Assembly (NCBI GenBank): GCA_037444005.1
Contig: JBBING010000008.1
Span: forward strand, 1-55,794
Origin: DATLZC01 sp037444005
GTDB lineage: Bacteria > Chloroflexota > Dehalococcoidia > DSTF01 > JACRBR01
Direction: 5' to 3'
DNA length: 55,794 bases
The position numbers were made by a program, and so were the translations under genes. Under the pieces are notes generated by a model. The model ran no database searches and was not told where the DNA came from. It saw nothing but the letters and a program-made list of their open reading frames with translations. How positions within the stretch are numbered: position 1 is the stretch's first letter; every line of letters begins with the position of its first letter. This document shows, piece by piece, positions 1-8,435 of this stretch.

Positions 1-27
1 AACCATACCAGAAGGCAGGCGCTGCTT

Positions 28-675
28 CTATCCCACCAACCAAGAACCAGTCACGGGCTCCAGCGCATCGGCGAGCGCGCGGCGGATGAAGTGACTGGCG
101 CTGCGCCAGTCGTCTTCCTGGAGTCGTTGCGCCCGGTGGACCGTCGAGCGGAAGGCGGGATGGTACAGCGGGATGAGCCAGCCGTCGCGCCAGGGAATCG
201 CGCGTCCCGCGTCGCGGGCGAGGCTGGCGCCATGCGGCTCGATGCCGGCGAGCGCCCGCAGAGCCGTCGCTCCGAGCGCGAGCACGATGCGCGGCCGTAC
301 GAGCGCGAGCTGGGCTCGCAGGAGCGGCGCGCAGGCGGTCACCTCCTCGAATGTGGGACGGCGATTGCGGCCGGCGGCGTCGAGGGGAAGGCAGAGCACG
401 GCGTTCGTGACGAAGACGTCGTCGCGGGAAAGCCCGGCGAGCGCCAAGAAGGCTTCGAAGCGGCGTCCGGCGACGTCTCGGGTGAGGGGCACGCCGGTGA
501 GGGCGGCCCCGAGACGCCCGGGCGCTTCCGCGACGCACATCACTGCGGCGGGCACGGGGCCGTTCCCGGGGCTGAGGGCGTGCACGTGGCGCATGGCGGC
601 ACAGGAGACGCAGGCGGCGGCCCGGACGCAGAGCGCCGCGAAAGCTGCGGACGCGCCGGACGTGGTGGAGGACAT
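28..675 (-). CDS. Uracil-DNA glycosylase, family 4-like with Fe-S cluster
   Basis: Predicted base-excision-repair enzyme that removes uracil from DNA. The 215-residue protein has the UDG-superfamily motif AEAPG (about residues 49-53), a G-x-P segment after it, a TNAVLCLP strand with the polar Asn91, and a late YHPAFR motif (His172) in the position of the catalytic HP loop. Cys22, Cys25, Cys95 and Cys115 match the four-cysteine pattern that holds the 4Fe-4S cluster in family 4 enzymes. The motif after EAPG is not the classical family 4 text, so family 5 or an unassigned branch is possible. The ATG at 675 has no Shine-Dalgarno sequence but sits 7 nt after a TACACT -10 box, which suggests a leaderless message. 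Confidence 0.85.
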   Translation of the reverse strand: MSSTTSGASAAFAALCVRAAACVSCAAMRHVHALSPGNGPVPAAVMCVAEAPGRLGAALTGVPLTRDVAGRRFEAFLALAGLSRDDVFVTNAVLCLPLDAAGRNRRPTFEEVTACAPLLRAQLALVRPRIVLALGATALRALAGIEPHGASLARDAGRAIPWRDGWLIPLYHPAFRSTVHRAQRLQEDDWRSASHFIRRALADALEPVTGSWLVG

Positions 676-682
676 CGGTCTG

Positions 683-711
683 AGTGTAGACGCCGGGGCG
701 GCGGGCGTCAG
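683..711 (-). promoter_or_regulatory. Sigma-70-like promoter of the UDG gene, leaderless arrangement
   Basis: On the minus strand CTGACG (711-706) and TACACT (688-683) are separated by 17 nt. TACACT is followed by 7 nt and then the ATG at 675, so the predicted transcription start falls on or next to the start codon. Confidence 0.55.
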
Positions 712-725
712 CGGGCGCCCGCCGG

Positions 726-754
726 TTGACAGGGATGAGGGCCGTGGCTAGGAT
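726..754 (+). promoter_or_regulatory. Sigma-70 promoter of the SRP RNA gene
   Basis: TTGACA (726-731), a 17-nt spacer, then TAGGAT (749-754). The expected start about 7 nt downstream is position 761, which is exactly where the closing helix of the SRP RNA begins. Confidence 0.85.
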
Positions 755-760
755 GAGGCG

Positions 761-1035
761 CGGTCGTGCTAGACGGGGAGCTAGCGGTGCCCTGTACCCG
801 CAAGCCGCTATAGCGGGGTCGAATTCCCGCCCGAGGTCTCAGGCACCGGAGGACTGCTCTCGTTCAGCGGCGTTGAGGACCTGGTCCTGCGCGGCGGACC
901 GCTGTGAACCCCGTCAGGTCCGGAAGGAAGCAGCGGTAAGCAGTGTGCGTCCGGGTGCCGCAGGGCTACCGGGTCGGAGCTGGCTGGCGGGAGTAAGCTC
1001 GCGGACCGGATCGACGGCGGGTGCACGACCGTTTT
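761..1035 (+). ncRNA. ffs: Signal recognition particle RNA, long bacterial type
   Basis: RNA scaffold of the signal recognition particle, which binds Ffh and targets nascent membrane proteins. The conserved helix 8 signature is present around 909-945, with the CAGGTCCGGAAGGAAGCAG asymmetric loop and GGAA-type tetraloop. The first 9 bases CGGTCGTGC (761-769) pair perfectly with GCACGACCG (1023-1031), closing an RNA of about 270 nt. A GTGCTAGACGGGGAG 5' block followed by GCCCTGTACCCGCAAGCCGC marks the Alu domain. This is therefore the long type rather than the 4.5S type of E. coli. Four T residues (1032-1035) follow the closing helix and may mark termination. This RNA fills most of the 436-bp gap between the UDG and 3D-domain genes. 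Confidence 0.93.
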
Positions 1036-1111
1036 CTCATGCCCGTCGCCGGGGCTGCGGCCGCGACCGGACATTGCGCCAGGAGGTAGTCGTATCGTTC
1101 TGCAGTCTCCT

Positions 1112-2608
1112 GTGGCCCCTGCGGAGCAGGAGACGGGCCGACGAGACGAACAATCCGAGCGCGCTCGCGACGCGCATGCGTCGTTCTTCCAGCCTCACCG
1201 CAGGCCGCACGCGGCCGCGGCCCTGTCCCTCGCGCTCGTTGGCCTGCTCCTGTTCCTGATTGTCCCCGCCCGCAGGCTCCACGTCTCCATCGATGGCGCC
1301 GAGCGCACCGCCCTGATCCGAGGGGCGAACGAACGCCACGCCCTCCGCGCGGCCGGCCTCGACCTGCACCCCGAGGATCGCATAGAGCGCGACGGCGACG
1401 CCGTCGCGGTGCGACGGGCGACCACGGCCGTGATCGAGGTCGACGGACGGACGCTGGTCCTGCGGACGAACGCGCGCACCATCGCGGGCGCGCTGGCGGA
1501 GGCGGGGGTGGCCCTCGAAGAGCGGGACAGCGTTGTCCAGAACGGCGTCTTCGTCTCGCCGATGGCGCCGCTCGTCCTCGAACCGCTCTCGGTGAGCGCC
1601 CGTCCGCGGGCGGCCACACGGGAGGCGCCGACGGAGCCCGTGGTCATCAGGGTGCGGCGTGCGGTGACGTTCACCGTCACTGAAGACGGGCAGCAGCTCG
1701 CCTTCCAATCGAGCCGTCCCACCGTGGGCCTCGCGTTGCTCGAGATGGGCGTGCGCCTCGGCCCGGGCGATGAGGTGAGCCCGCCTATCGACACCGAGCT
1801 CACCGAAGGCATGGATATCACCGTGCGTCACGCGGTGCCGATCACCGTCGCGCTGCCGGAAGGCCGGCGTGTGGTGTACACCCGGAAACGTACCGTGGGC
1901 GAAGCGCTGGCCGACGCCGGTATCGAGCTGCCGTCGGGGGACGGCGAAGTGCGCGTCGAACCGCCCCTCGAGACGCCGGTGCGCCGTGGGCTATCGGTCC
2001 ACGTCATCCTGGTGTCGGACGAGCTCGCGCTGGAGAAGGAGTTCGTCGAGGCGCAGACCGTCTTTGAGCCCGACCCGAGCCTCCCGCCGAGGGCGACTCG
2101 CGTCGTCGAGGGCCACGACGGCGTGCACTACCGCCAGTACCGCGTCGAGTACGAGAACGGCGTAGAGGTGTCGCGGGAGTTGGTGGCGGACTGGTACGAT
2201 CCCGAGCCGCAGAATACGGTGATCTACTACGCGCCGCGCCCCGCTGCGCCGGCGCTTCCCGAGGCTGCGGCGGGCGGGCTGGGGGGCCCGCCGCCGGACG
2301 GCGCCCGCGTTGTGCGGACGCTACGAGTGTACGCCACCTGGTACAACGCCGCTTCGGCGGGGCGCTCTCCTTCGGACCCGTTGTACGGCATCACCGCGAC
2401 CGGCGTGCGCGTCACGTACGGGGTCATCGCGGTGGACCCGAGCATTATCCCGCTCGGCACGAAGATCTACGTCCCGGGGTACGGATACGGCGTCGCGGCC
2501 GACACCGGCGGCGCGGTCGTCGGCCACGTGATAGACTTGGGCTACCCGGACGGAGTCACGCCGGGATTCACGCCAGGCTGGGTTGACATCTACATCCTCG
2601 CAGACTGA
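1112..2608 (+). CDS. YabE-like cell-wall protein: DUF348 repeats, G5 and 3D domain
   Basis: Predicted membrane-anchored cell-wall-active protein, 498 residues. An N-terminal hydrophobic helix (about residues 38-53) is followed by four DUF348 ubiquitin-like repeats (starting near LHVSIDG, AVIEVDG, VTFTVTEDG and VPITVALPEG). Next come a G5 domain (about 300-365) and a C-terminal 3D domain with its three aspartates in AVDPSIIPLGT, ADTGG and VIDLGY. Bacillus YabE has the same domain set and is a likely muralytic enzyme of the MltA-like fold. The GTG at 1112 lies 25 nt after a perfect AGGAGG (1081-1086). No ATG/GTG/TTG in frame lies closer, only CTG (1100), so the true start is uncertain. It overlaps the downstream methyltransferase gene by 26 nt. 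Confidence 0.85.
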   Translation: MAPAEQETGRRDEQSERARDAHASFFQPHRRPHAAAALSLALVGLLLFLIVPARRLHVSIDGAERTALIRGANERHALRAAGLDLHPEDRIERDGDAVAVRRATTAVIEVDGRTLVLRTNARTIAGALAEAGVALEERDSVVQNGVFVSPMAPLVLEPLSVSARPRAATREAPTEPVVIRVRRAVTFTVTEDGQQLAFQSSRPTVGLALLEMGVRLGPGDEVSPPIDTELTEGMDITVRHAVPITVALPEGRRVVYTRKRTVGEALADAGIELPSGDGEVRVEPPLETPVRRGLSVHVILVSDELALEKEFVEAQTVFEPDPSLPPRATRVVEGHDGVHYRQYRVEYENGVEVSRELVADWYDPEPQNTVIYYAPRPAAPALPEAAAGGLGGPPPDGARVVRTLRVYATWYNAASAGRSPSDPLYGITATGVRVTYGVIAVDPSIIPLGTKIYVPGYGYGVAADTGGAVVGHVIDLGYPDGVTPGFTPGWVDIYILAD

Positions 2609-3467
2609 CGCCGTTGGCCCCGGCCACGAGGGGAAGTCCCCGTCACCACCTGCGTCGCTTCCGCGGCCGCGCAAGCGTCTCGGCCAGCACTTCCTCACTG
2701 ACCGCAACATCCTTCGGCGCATCGTCGACGCGGCGGGCATCGACGCGGACTCCACCGTCATCGAGGTCGGCGCGGGGAGAGGGGATCTCACGGCCGAACT
2801 GGCGCGCCGCGCGGGGGTCGTCGTCGCGGTCGAGCTCGACGATGCGCTGGTCGAGCTGTTGCGCCGCCGGTTCGAGGGGAGCAACGTGCGCGTGGTGCAC
2901 GCCGACGTGCTCGCGCGTTCCCCGGCCGAGCTCCTGAGCGCCGGAGGCGCGGCCCCGCCGTACGTCGTCGTCGGCAACCTTCCCTTCAACATCGCCTCGG
3001 CGGTCATCCGGCATTTTCTGGAGGGCGACGTGCGCCCCGAGCGGCTGGTGGTGACCGTCCAGCGCGAGGTGGCCGAGAACATGACGGCGGGGCCGGGCGC
3101 CATGACACTGCTGAGCGTCGCTGTGCAAGCGTACGGCCGGCCGCGACGGCTGTTCACCATCCCTCCGGGGGCGTTCCATCCCCGGCCGAAGGTGTATTCC
3201 ACGGTCGTGCGCATCGATGTCGCTCCCGAGCCGCGGGTGGGGCTGCCCCGCGACCACATGGTGGAGTTCTTCCATGTGGTGCGCGCGGGGTTCGCGGCGC
3301 CACGGAAGCTCGTGCGGAACTCGCTCGCGCTCGGCCTTGGTGTGCCCGCGGCCGAAGCCGAGGCGCTCCTGCGGAAGGCAGGCGTCGATCCGTCCCGACG
3401 GCCGGGCGACCTTGCGTTGGAGGAGTGGGCTGCCCTGACCAGGGCGTGGCTGGAGTGGCGGTCGTGA
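2583..3467 (+). CDS. rsmA: 16S rRNA (adenine1518-N6/adenine1519-N6)-dimethyltransferase
   Basis: KsgA/RsmA dimethylates two adjacent adenines in the 3'-terminal hairpin of 16S rRNA, using S-adenosylmethionine, late in small-subunit assembly. The 294-residue product shows the family opening KRLGQHFL, the SAM-binding motif I VIEVGAGRGDLT, an acidic loop VVAVELDD, HADVL, and the catalytic NLPFNI motif (N-L-P-F). A C-terminal helical domain begins near FHPRPKV. The TTG at 2583 is the only in-frame start before the core and overlaps the previous gene by 26 nt. The order YabE-like, ksgA, ispE resembles the Bacillus yabE-ksgA-ispE region. The stop overlaps the ispE GTG, so translation is probably coupled. 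Confidence 0.96.
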   Translation: MTSTSSQTDAVGPGHEGKSPSPPASLPRPRKRLGQHFLTDRNILRRIVDAAGIDADSTVIEVGAGRGDLTAELARRAGVVVAVELDDALVELLRRRFEGSNVRVVHADVLARSPAELLSAGGAAPPYVVVGNLPFNIASAVIRHFLEGDVRPERLVVTVQREVAENMTAGPGAMTLLSVAVQAYGRPRRLFTIPPGAFHPRPKVYSTVVRIDVAPEPRVGLPRDHMVEFFHVVRAGFAAPRKLVRNSLALGLGVPAAEAEALLRKAGVDPSRRPGDLALEEWAALTRAWLEWRS

Positions 3468-4348
3468 AGCTACGGGCGCCGGCGAAGGTCAACTGGAGCC
3501 TCGAGGTGTTGGGACGTCGTCCCGACGGGTACCACGAGGTGCGGACGGTGCTCCAGACCATCGACCTGTGCGACATTGTGACGCTCCAACCTGCGCCCGG
3601 CCTTGAACTGCTCGTCGAGGGCGCGGCCGAGACTCTGGCGGGCGAGGACCCGAAGGCGAATCTCGCGTGGCGTGCGGCAGAGCGCCTTCTCCAGCGCACA
3701 GGGGCGTCCGCGGGCGCCCGCATCGTCATCGAGAAGCGCATCCCGGTCGCGGGCGGGCTCGGCGGCGGGAGCAGCGACGCCGCAACGGTGCTGCGCGGGG
3801 CGAATCACTTGTGGGGCCTGCGGCAGCCTCTCGACGCGCTCCTGGAGGTCGCCAGCACGGTCGGCACGGACGTGCCGTTCTTTCTCCTCGGCGGCGCCGC
3901 TCTCGCGTCGGGCCGTGGTGACGTCGTCCAGCCCCTGGGCGACGGTCCGGCATGCGCGCTCCTCATCGCCTGGCCGGCGGCGCCTGCGCCGGCGGACAAG
4001 ACCGCGAGGATGTACGCGGCGCTGCGGCCAGACCTGTATACGGACGGAACCACGACGCTACGGGTCGCACGGCTGGTGGAAGCCGGGGAACCGCCTTCGG
4101 ACGACGCCATCGTCAACGTGTTCGAGCGCGTCCTGGACGAAACGCTTCCCGCGGCCGGGCGGGTGATGCGCCTCCTCGCGGAAGCCGGGCTCCGGGCTCA
4201 TTTGTGTGGAGCGGGACCATCGATTTTCGTGCCGGTCGACGGCGCCGATGCCGAGCGAGCGCACTGGATCCTGGAGCGCGAGGGCTGGCGCTGGGCGATG
4301 GCGAGCACGCTGGGCGCCGCCGCTGCGACCGCCATCGAGGCGGACTGA
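3464..4348 (+). CDS. ispE: 4-diphosphocytidyl-2-C-methyl-D-erythritol kinase
   Basis: GHMP-family kinase that phosphorylates the 2-hydroxyl of CDP-ME in the MEP (non-mevalonate) isoprenoid pathway, in the cytosol. Visible motifs are APAKVNWSLEVLGRRPDGYH at the N-terminus (substrate Lys), the ATP-binding P-loop VAGGLGGGSSDAA, GTDVPFFLLGG, and the late CGAGPSIFV motif III. I place the start at GTG 3464, which overlaps the rsmA TGA (GTGA) and gives the usual length of 294 residues. An earlier in-frame ATG at 3425 would add 13 residues not seen in the family. With fni at 28.2 kb it shows the cell makes isoprenoids by the MEP route. Confidence 0.96.
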   Translation: MKLRAPAKVNWSLEVLGRRPDGYHEVRTVLQTIDLCDIVTLQPAPGLELLVEGAAETLAGEDPKANLAWRAAERLLQRTGASAGARIVIEKRIPVAGGLGGGSSDAATVLRGANHLWGLRQPLDALLEVASTVGTDVPFFLLGGAALASGRGDVVQPLGDGPACALLIAWPAAPAPADKTARMYAALRPDLYTDGTTTLRVARLVEAGEPPSDDAIVNVFERVLDETLPAAGRVMRLLAEAGLRAHLCGAGPSIFVPVDGADAERAHWILEREGWRWAMASTLGAAAATAIEAD

Positions 4349-4349
4349 C

Positions 4350-4769
4350 ATGCGAGAGGTATTCGCCGGCCTGGTCGTCGGCTACGGGCTCGCGGTGGCG
4401 CTGTCGCCCCTGGCGGCGCTGTGGCTCTTGCGCGCCGCGCGGACGAACGCCGCGATTCGCCGGGCAGTGCCCGAGCGCACAAACCCGCTGGCGCTGACCA
4501 TGGTGGTGCACTTCTTCGGGCTGTATCTCCTCACGGCGCTCGGCATCGTGCTCGGCCTGGCGTTGCGAGGCATCGAAGACCGCCGGCCGGAGGGCGGGCT
4601 CGGGAGCCCCAACGTCACGTACACGGCGCTGGTCCTCGGCCTGGCGGTGGCGGCGGCGCTGCCGGTCGCGCTGTTGGGTCCGAGGTGGCGCGCGGCCGCG
4701 CTCGCAGGAGCGGCGGTCGGCGCGGGGCTGTTCGGCTGGCTCGTGCCGTGGGTGGCGGAGCTGGCCTGA
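4350..4769 (+). CDS. Small integral membrane protein of unknown function
   Basis: Starts one base after the ispE stop (TGA c ATG) and is probably in the same operon. The 139-residue product has about four hydrophobic stretches: near residues 4-27, 48-70, 88-110 and 113-135. A short polar, positively charged loop (RRAVPERTNP) follows the first helix. No catalytic motif or recognised family is visible. It could be an unnamed inner-membrane protein with helical hairpins. It has typical codon composition with G/C-rich third positions, which supports it being a real gene. Confidence 0.7.
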   Translation: MREVFAGLVVGYGLAVALSPLAALWLLRAARTNAAIRRAVPERTNPLALTMVVHFFGLYLLTALGIVLGLALRGIEDRRPEGGLGSPNVTYTALVLGLAVAAALPVALLGPRWRAAALAGAAVGAGLFGWLVPWVAELA

Positions 4770-4801
4770 GACGGCTCCATGGCGAGAGAGGGGCGGAACG
4801 C

Positions 4802-4807
4802 TATACT
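4802..4807 (+). promoter_or_regulatory. -10 box giving a leaderless PHP gene transcript
   Basis: TATACT lies 8 nt upstream of the ATG at 4816, and no Shine-Dalgarno sequence is present. No good -35 hexamer is visible 16-18 nt upstream, so the call rests on the -10 box and its spacing. Confidence 0.45.
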
Positions 4808-4815
4808 GCCTCCCG

Positions 4816-5535
4816 ATGCCCACCATCATCGACATGCACCTTCACACGACCAGGGGCGCTTCGGACAGCAATCTGGATCCCGAGGTCCTGGCGCAGGAGG
4901 CCCAACGGCGCGGTCTCACTGCCGTCAACATCACCGAGCACGACCGGCTCTGGGACCGCCACAGCCTCGACGCTTTTCGTGAACGCCACCCGCAGCTGTT
5001 CATCAACAACGGGATGGAGGTGTCCACCGACCTCGGGCACATGATCGTGGTGGGGCTTCCGGCGTATCGCGCCGGCATTCATCAGGCGCGCGAGTTGCGC
5101 CGGGCGCTCGACGAAGTCGGCGGGTTCATGGCGGTGGCGCATCCCTTCCGGCACTTCTTCGACCCCGTGTATTTCCGGCGGCAGGGCAAGGAGCCGTTCA
5201 CCATGACGGTCGAGGAGGCCGCCGAGCGGATGGCGGTGTTCAAGCTCGTCGACGGTATCGAGGTGCTGAACGGCGCGAATACCCCTCGCGAGAACCTGTT
5301 CGCCCTGAAGGTGGCCCAGTACCTGGGGAAGACGATGACGGCGGGAAGCGATGCGCATTCGCACCAGGGCATCGGCATCTATGCCCTCGTATTCGAGAAG
5401 GAGATCCGGAGCGAGCGGGAGCTTCTCGAGGAGTTGCATGCCGGGAGATGCGTGCCGCACCTGGGGCTGCTGGAAGGACGCTTGCGGCCATTCACCGAGC
5501 ACAGCTTCGAAGGCGTGACCGTTCCCAACACGTAG
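4816..5535 (+). CDS. PHP-domain metal-dependent phosphoesterase
   Basis: Predicted phosphoesterase with the polymerase-and-histidinol-phosphatase (PHP) fold, 239 residues. Metal-binding motifs appear in the expected order: DMHLHT (residues 6-11), TEHD (about 41-44), EV(S), AHPFRH (about 111-116) and GSDAHSH (about 176-182). Substrates of stand-alone PHP proteins vary (short oligonucleotides, 3',5'-bisnucleotides, histidinol phosphate). Nothing here selects one, although the lack of his genes nearby argues against histidinol phosphatase. It probably has its own promoter, with a TATACT box 8 nt before the ATG. Confidence 0.85.
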   Translation: MPTIIDMHLHTTRGASDSNLDPEVLAQEAQRRGLTAVNITEHDRLWDRHSLDAFRERHPQLFINNGMEVSTDLGHMIVVGLPAYRAGIHQARELRRALDEVGGFMAVAHPFRHFFDPVYFRRQGKEPFTMTVEEAAERMAVFKLVDGIEVLNGANTPRENLFALKVAQYLGKTMTAGSDAHSHQGIGIYALVFEKEIRSERELLEELHAGRCVPHLGLLEGRLRPFTEHSFEGVTVPNT

Positions 5536-5630
5536 TTGCGCTCGACAGAAGAAGCGACGGGTCTTGCCGCGTCCGCTGATAGAATCCAATCGAACGACGG
5601 CGCATGCAGTAAGGAGAGACGGCGTCCCCC

Positions 5631-8435
5631 ATGCCCGTGTACGTAGCGCTCGACCTCGAAACGACGGGGCTGGACCCCGAGCATGACGAGATCATCGAGG
5701 TCGGCGCTGTGCGCTTCACCGAAGAGGGCGTGCTGGACACGTATCAGACGTTCGTGAACCCGCGCCGTCCCCTGAGCGCCCGCATTCAGCGGCTCACCGG
5801 CATCCGGCCGGCCGATCTGGAGCGGGCGCCTTCGTTCGGCGCCGTCGCCCGAGAGATCGAGGCGTTCATCGGGGGAGACCCGGTCGTCGGGCAGAACGTG
5901 CGGTTCGACCTGGACTTTCTCGCGCGCCGGGGTGTCATCGTGCGGGGCCCCGCGTACGACACGCGGGACCTGGCGGCGCTGCTCCTGCCTCACCTGCGGC
6001 GGCACAATCTGCGGACGATCGTCGAAGAGCTGCTCATCGACTTCCCGGTACAGCACCGGGCGCTCGAGGACGCGAAGGCGGCCCAGCAGGCGTTTCTCCT
6101 GCTACGAGAACGCCTGCTGGAGGTCGAGCCGGAGCTTGTAGCCGAGGCGGCGCGGCTCAGCGCGTCGTCGGACTGGGGCCTGCGCGTCCTCTTTCACGAA
6201 CTCAGGGACAACGGGAACGGCCGGCCGTCGGCGGCCCCTCGTCTCGCGGCGACGAGCGTCGCGCCTCCGAAGCCGGCCGGTGCGGAGCTGGAGCCGAAGC
6301 CGAATCCCAGGCCGGTCACCGCCCAGGAGGTCCGCGAGCTCCTCGAGACGCGCGCTGCCCGGGTCATGGAGGGGTTCGAGCGCCGCGAGGAGCAGCTCGC
6401 CATGGCCGAAGCCGTCCGCCGGGCGCTCACGGACGGCGAGCGGCTGGTGGTGGAGGCGGGCACCGGGGTCGGCAAATCCCTCGCGTATCTGGCGCCCGCG
6501 GCGTTGCACGCGGTGCGAAACGGCGCGCGGGTGGTGATCTCGACGAACACCATCAATCTCCAGGAGCAGCTCATCTCGAACGACATCCCGCTGGTGCGGC
6601 GACTCCTCGAGGACGCTGGCGCCCGCGGGCTTCGCGCGACGCAGCTCAAGGGCCGGCGCAACTATCTGTGTCTGCTCCGTTGGACAGCGGCGAGCGCGCC
6701 GACGCGCCAGCAGCCGCTCAGCGCCGACGAGGCGCGGGTCCTGGTCAAGATCGCGTTCTGGCTCCCCAAGACGGAGACGGGCGACGTCGCCGAGCTGGCG
6801 CTGACGCAGGGCGAGGACCAGGTCTGGAACCGGCTCAGCGCGCAGGAGGCGTCGTGCTCGCCCTCGAACTGTCCCTTCGTCCGGGATGGGTCATGCTTTC
6901 TCGTGCGCGCGCGGAAGCGGGCCGAAGCCGCCCATCTCGTCGTCGTTAACCACGCGCTCCTGTTGTCGGACCTTCGCACGGACGGCGCGCTGATCCCGCC
7001 GTACAACCACGTCATCATCGACGAAGCGCATCATCTGGAGTCGGAGGCGACGCGCCAGTTCGGGTTCGAGGCGTCGGAACAGCGGCTGCTCGACCTCCTC
7101 GACGACGTCCATGTGCGCGTCGGCCGCGACCGCGACGGCGGGCTCGTGGGGGCGTGCCGGGCGCTGACCCGGGGCCCGCTCTTCGGGGCCGGACTGTCGG
7201 CCGCGCTCGGCCCGCTGGCTGACGCGACGGGCCGGGCGCGGGAACGGCTGGCGAGATTCTTCGCCGCACTGCCGCCGTTCATGCGCGAGCACATCGCGGG
7301 CGAAAGCGATTACGACGAGACGTTGCTCATCACGAGGGCCATCAGAGTGCAGCCCGCGTGGGCGGACCTCGAGGCGATGTGGGAGGACGCGAGCGCCGCC
7401 CTGGGCGACGTCGTCGCTCATCTTGAGCGGCTCGCGCTGGCGCTCGAGGACATGAAGGCGAGCGGCGAGGCGGATGCGGTGACAGTGGACGCCCTTCTCA
7501 CGCAGGCGAGCGAGGCGCTGATGGAGGTGCAAGCGCTCAGAAAAGGCGTCGATGACATCATCCTGCGGGAGAATCACGATCTTGTGTGCTGGCTCTCGGT
7601 GTCGCGACGCACGGGCGCCGTAAGCGTCGCGAGCGCGCCCATGCGGGTGTCGGACATCCTTCGAGAGCGGTTGTTCGACGCGAAGGAGAGCGTGGTGCTC
7701 ACCAGCGCGACCCTCAGCTCCGACGGCCACTTCCAGTACCTCAACGATCGTCTCGGGCTCGAAAGCCCTTGGGAGCTGCTCCTGGGCTCGCCGTTCGACT
7801 ACGAGCGCTCGACGCTGGTGCTGGTGCCGCGCGACCTTCCGCAGCCGGGCGACCACGGGTACCAGCGGGCCGTCGAAGAGGCGCTCATCGACCTCTGCCG
7901 CGCCAGCGAGGGGCGTGCGTTGGCGCTGTTCACCTCCTACGCGGCGCTTCGGGCCACGTACGGGGCCATCCGCGGTCCGCTGGAGGAGGACGGCATTCTC
8001 GTGTTGGCTCATGGCATCGACGGGTCGCCGGGGCAACTCATCGAACAGCTTCGCGACCACCCTCGAACCGTGGTGCTCGGCACCTCCAGTTTCTGGGAGG
8101 GCGTCGATGTGGTCGGGGAGGCGCTGTCGCTGCTCGTCATCGCGCGCTTGCCCTTCTCCGTGCCCACCGACCCGATTTTTCAGGCTCGGTCCACGCAGTA
8201 CGACGATCCGTTCAACGAGTACGCGGTGCCGCAGGCGGTGTTGCGGTTCAAGCAAGGGTTCGGGCGCCTCATCCGCCGCAAGACCGACCGGGGCGTGATG
8301 GTGGTGCTGGACCAGCGGGCGCTCGGCAAGCGGTACGGCGCGACATTCCTCAATTCGCTGCCGGCGTGCCGGGTGCGAGAGGTCTCGGTCCGGGAGCTGG
8401 CGGGCGCGACGCGCTCATGGCTCGCGCAGTCGTGA
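5631..8435 (+). CDS. dinG: DnaQ-like exonuclease fused to DinG-family XPD-type helicase
   Basis: The 934-residue protein joins an N-terminal DEDDh 3'-5' exonuclease domain (LDLETTGLD near residue 7, QNVRFDLDF, and a late HRALEDAKA motif) to an SF2 helicase of the DinG/XPD group. The helicase part shows Walker A AGTGVGKS (about residues 275-282), the DEAH box IIDEAHH, and motif VI-type text near the C-terminus (QGFGRLIRR). Four cysteines (RRNYLC, then SCSPSNCPF and GSCF) are placed as in the DinG Fe-S cluster. This domain order is that of the Gram-positive DinG enzymes. Expected role is unwinding or processing of structured DNA during repair. A TAGAAT box at 5580-5585 and AAGGAG at 5612-5617 lie upstream. 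Confidence 0.9.
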   Translation: MPVYVALDLETTGLDPEHDEIIEVGAVRFTEEGVLDTYQTFVNPRRPLSARIQRLTGIRPADLERAPSFGAVAREIEAFIGGDPVVGQNVRFDLDFLARRGVIVRGPAYDTRDLAALLLPHLRRHNLRTIVEELLIDFPVQHRALEDAKAAQQAFLLLRERLLEVEPELVAEAARLSASSDWGLRVLFHELRDNGNGRPSAAPRLAATSVAPPKPAGAELEPKPNPRPVTAQEVRELLETRAARVMEGFERREEQLAMAEAVRRALTDGERLVVEAGTGVGKSLAYLAPAALHAVRNGARVVISTNTINLQEQLISNDIPLVRRLLEDAGARGLRATQLKGRRNYLCLLRWTAASAPTRQQPLSADEARVLVKIAFWLPKTETGDVAELALTQGEDQVWNRLSAQEASCSPSNCPFVRDGSCFLVRARKRAEAAHLVVVNHALLLSDLRTDGALIPPYNHVIIDEAHHLESEATRQFGFEASEQRLLDLLDDVHVRVGRDRDGGLVGACRALTRGPLFGAGLSAALGPLADATGRARERLARFFAALPPFMREHIAGESDYDETLLITRAIRVQPAWADLEAMWEDASAALGDVVAHLERLALALEDMKASGEADAVTVDALLTQASEALMEVQALRKGVDDIILRENHDLVCWLSVSRRTGAVSVASAPMRVSDILRERLFDAKESVVLTSATLSSDGHFQYLNDRLGLESPWELLLGSPFDYERSTLVLVPRDLPQPGDHGYQRAVEEALIDLCRASEGRALALFTSYAALRATYGAIRGPLEEDGILVLAHGIDGSPGQLIEQLRDHPRTVVLGTSSFWEGVDVVGEALSLLVIARLPFSVPTDPIFQARSTQYDDPFNEYAVPQAVLRFKQGFGRLIRRKTDRGVMVVLDQRALGKRYGATFLNSLPACRVREVSVRELAGATRSWLAQS

